Positions 11,803 to 13,308 of a stretch of DNA of 13,308 nucleotides are shown one piece after another. Below the pieces are notes generated by a model. It saw only the letters and a list, made by a program, of their open reading frames with translations. It was not told the DNA's origin and did not search any database. The translations under genes were made by a program, and so were the position numbers. Source of the stretch: Oscillospiraceae bacterium. Its GTDB lineage: Bacteria > Bacillota > Clostridia > Oscillospirales > Ruminococcaceae. Position 1 is the first letter of the stretch, and each line of letters opens with the position of its first letter. Where the stretch lies: NCBI GenBank assembly GCA_900768675.1, contig CAAGDT010000099.1, forward strand, positions 1 through 13,308. The letters are read 5' to 3'.

Positions 11803-13308
11803 ATGAAGAATCAGCTTAAAATAGCGCCTGTCGTTGCTGTGGTTCTGATATTGGCTTTGATGCTGACGTATGTTCTTATGAAAGACACCATGACTTCTGT
11901 AAACAACGTTACCGAACAGGAAGCTCTTGCACTTCTGACGGAAAATGCGGTGCAGATGAACAGCATTATTGACAATCAGCTTACAAACAACTGGAAGCAG
12001 ATAGATACCATAAGCGTGGCGCTGGAGAATATGGAGGACCATTCGTCGGATATGGTTGCAGACTTTCTGCGAAATGCGTCTACCGACGCATATAATATGC
12101 TGTTGCTTTCTGATGACGGAAGTTCTCTGGACAGCTCCGGCAAATGGGGCTTGAAGCAGATTTCCAAGGACATTCTGCCGCTGATGCAGGGGGAAGACAG
12201 AATACTTCTTCTGCGGCAGGATAGTAATACTGATATTCTGATGTTCGGAACAAGGATAAAGCCTTTGCAGGTAGAGAAAGCGCAGATGAAATATCTGTTT
12301 GTGTACTATAATCTGGATTCCTACCTGAGTCTTCTGAAGATGGAATCCTTCGGGGGAAACGGACAAATCCGTATTATCGACAGCAAAGGCACAACCCTGC
12401 TCCATTCCGATAACCTTTCTGCCTCCGAAAACAGGTATCTGTTTTTCGGCACATTCAAGGGCGCTGAATTTATTCACCATGATGTTGTAAAGGACAGCGA
12501 TTCCTTCAGAGAATACCTGCTTTCCGGAGAGAGCGACGCAATTCATGTAGTGCTGGCGTCAGGTGAAAATGAAATCGTAAGTTTTTCAAAGATTCCCAAT
12601 ATTGATTGGCACATAGTAATTTCCATAGACCAGTCACTGGTTATGGGAACAAGACTTTCAAGCGTAGAGAAGATAAACAGAACAGCATTGTTGACCGTTA
12701 TGTTTATCGTGTTCTTTTCTTTGATTGCAGTTTCCTTTGTTGTATATCAGTCCCAGAAGAAAACAAATGCCCAGAACAGGGAGCTTGAAAAGCTGAATGA
12801 GCAGCTTCGTGAAAACAATACGTCGCTGGAAGAAGCAAGGCATCTGGCTGAACAGTCATTCCATGTAGCTGAGGCTGCCAACAAGTCGAAAAGTACCTTC
12901 CTTTCAAATATGTCCCACGATATCCGTACGCCTATGAACGCTGTCATAGGCTTTACGACCCTTGCTATGACAAATGTGGAAAATACCGAAAGAGTCAAGG
13001 ATTATCTTTCAAAAATTCTTTCTTCAAGCAATCATCTGCTTTCTCTCATCAATGATATTCTCGATATGAGCCGTATCGAAAGCGGCAAGATACAGCTGGA
13101 GGAAACGCAGGCAAATCTGTCGGATATGCTCCACGACATCAAGACCATCATCAACGGTCAGATACACGCAAAACAGCTGGAGCTGTTTATGGACGTTATT
13201 GATGTTACGGACGAGGACGTTATCTGCGACAAGACCCGAATCAATCAGGTGCTGCTGAACCTTTTGTCAAACGCCATCAAATTCACCCCGCCGGGCGGCA
13301 CGGTTTCC
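11803..13308 (+). CDS. Membrane sensor histidine kinase, probably hybrid (3' end cut off)
   Basis: 502 codons are in the window and the frame is still open. A membrane helix (about 7-26) is followed by an extracellular sensor region of about 265 residues (27-292), probably a Cache-type domain with QIRIIDSKGTTLLHSDN. A second membrane helix lies at about 293-313 and a coiled-coil linker at about 318-355. The HisKA domain has FLSNMSHDIRTPMNAVIGF with the phosphorylated H372. An HATPase domain begins with the N-box DKTRINQVLLNLLSNAIKF (476-494); the window ends at GGTVS, before the G-boxes. The H-box is of the BarA/hybrid type and the HPt gene is nearby, so receiver domains probably follow past the window. 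AGAGGG lies 7 nt before the ATG. The adjacent lipoprotein is its likely extracellular partner. Confidence 0.92.
   Translation, partial: MKNQLKIAPVVAVVLILALMLTYVLMKDTMTSVNNVTEQEALALLTENAVQMNSIIDNQLTNNWKQIDTISVALENMEDHSSDMVADFLRNASTDAYNMLLLSDDGSSLDSSGKWGLKQISKDILPLMQGEDRILLLRQDSNTDILMFGTRIKPLQVEKAQMKYLFVYYNLDSYLSLLKMESFGGNGQIRIIDSKGTTLLHSDNLSASENRYLFFGTFKGAEFIHHDVVKDSDSFREYLLSGESDAIHVVLASGENEIVSFSKIPNIDWHIVISIDQSLVMGTRLSSVEKINRTALLTVMFIVFFSLIAVSFVVYQSQKKTNAQNRELEKLNEQLRENNTSLEEARHLAEQSFHVAEAANKSKSTFLSNMSHDIRTPMNAVIGFTTLAMTNVENTERVKDYLSKILSSSNHLLSLINDILDMSRIESGKIQLEETQANLSDMLHDIKTIINGQIHAKQLELFMDVIDVTDEDVICDKTRINQVLLNLLSNAIKFTPPGGTVS

Noticed and set aside
11788..12546. 252-codon open frame on the minus strand
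   Set aside because: It is antisense to the histidine kinase gene, which has a clear start, membrane helices and H-box; no recognisable protein is encoded.

Overview
The window (13,308 bp, every supported gene on the + strand) looks like chromosomal DNA of a Clostridia-class Bacillota bacterium, most likely a Ruminococcus/Oscillospiraceae-type gut or rumen anaerobe. This is inferred from strong AGGAGG ribosome sites, consensus sigma-A promoters often with an extended -10 (TGn before TATAAT), moderate GC, and the gene types present. No mobile element, tRNA, rRNA or CRISPR array was recognised.

Region 1 (about 1-4700) is a compact RiPP-like peptide locus. It holds the last codons of an unknown upstream gene, an HPr-kinase-like peptide kinase, and a 31-residue precursor peptide (945-1040) with a YxxP leader motif. 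A PqqD-like recognition protein, a Ser-His (SipW/Sec11-type) S24/S26 peptidase, an ABC exporter and a DxD nucleotidyltransferase-like protein follow in overlapping or closely spaced order. The precursor has its own near-perfect promoter (TTGACA-17-TAAAAT), a perfect Shine-Dalgarno and a hairpin terminator behind it, so it is probably made in excess over the enzymes. A run of ten ATAC units starts at its predicted transcription start. The set resembles kinase-containing lasso peptide clusters (paeninodin type), but no lasso cyclase or transglutaminase-like protease is visible and the putative core is very short and acidic.

Region 2 (about 4700-9185) has two transcription units. The first encodes a coiled-coil J-domain protein, a HIRAN-domain protein and a CbbX/SpoVK-type AAA+ ATPase. 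The second encodes an extremely acidic 81-residue protein with one EF-hand-type loop and a WYL-domain transcription regulator. An identical 21-bp element lies just upstream of an extended -10 box before each unit (4775-4795 and 7551-7571), which suggests shared control. I do not know a described system with this composition; it is the best candidate here for a new stress or defence-type module. It ends at a strong, possibly bidirectional terminator (9144-9184).

Region 3 (about 9220-13308, running off the window) is a signalling locus: a stand-alone HPt phosphotransfer protein, a lipoprotein that joins a solute-binding-protein domain to what looks like a 5'-nucleotidase C-terminal domain, and a membrane sensor histidine kinase cut by the window end. 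Together they suggest a phosphorelay in which a lipid-anchored binding protein presents an extracellular ligand, possibly nucleotide-related, to the kinase.
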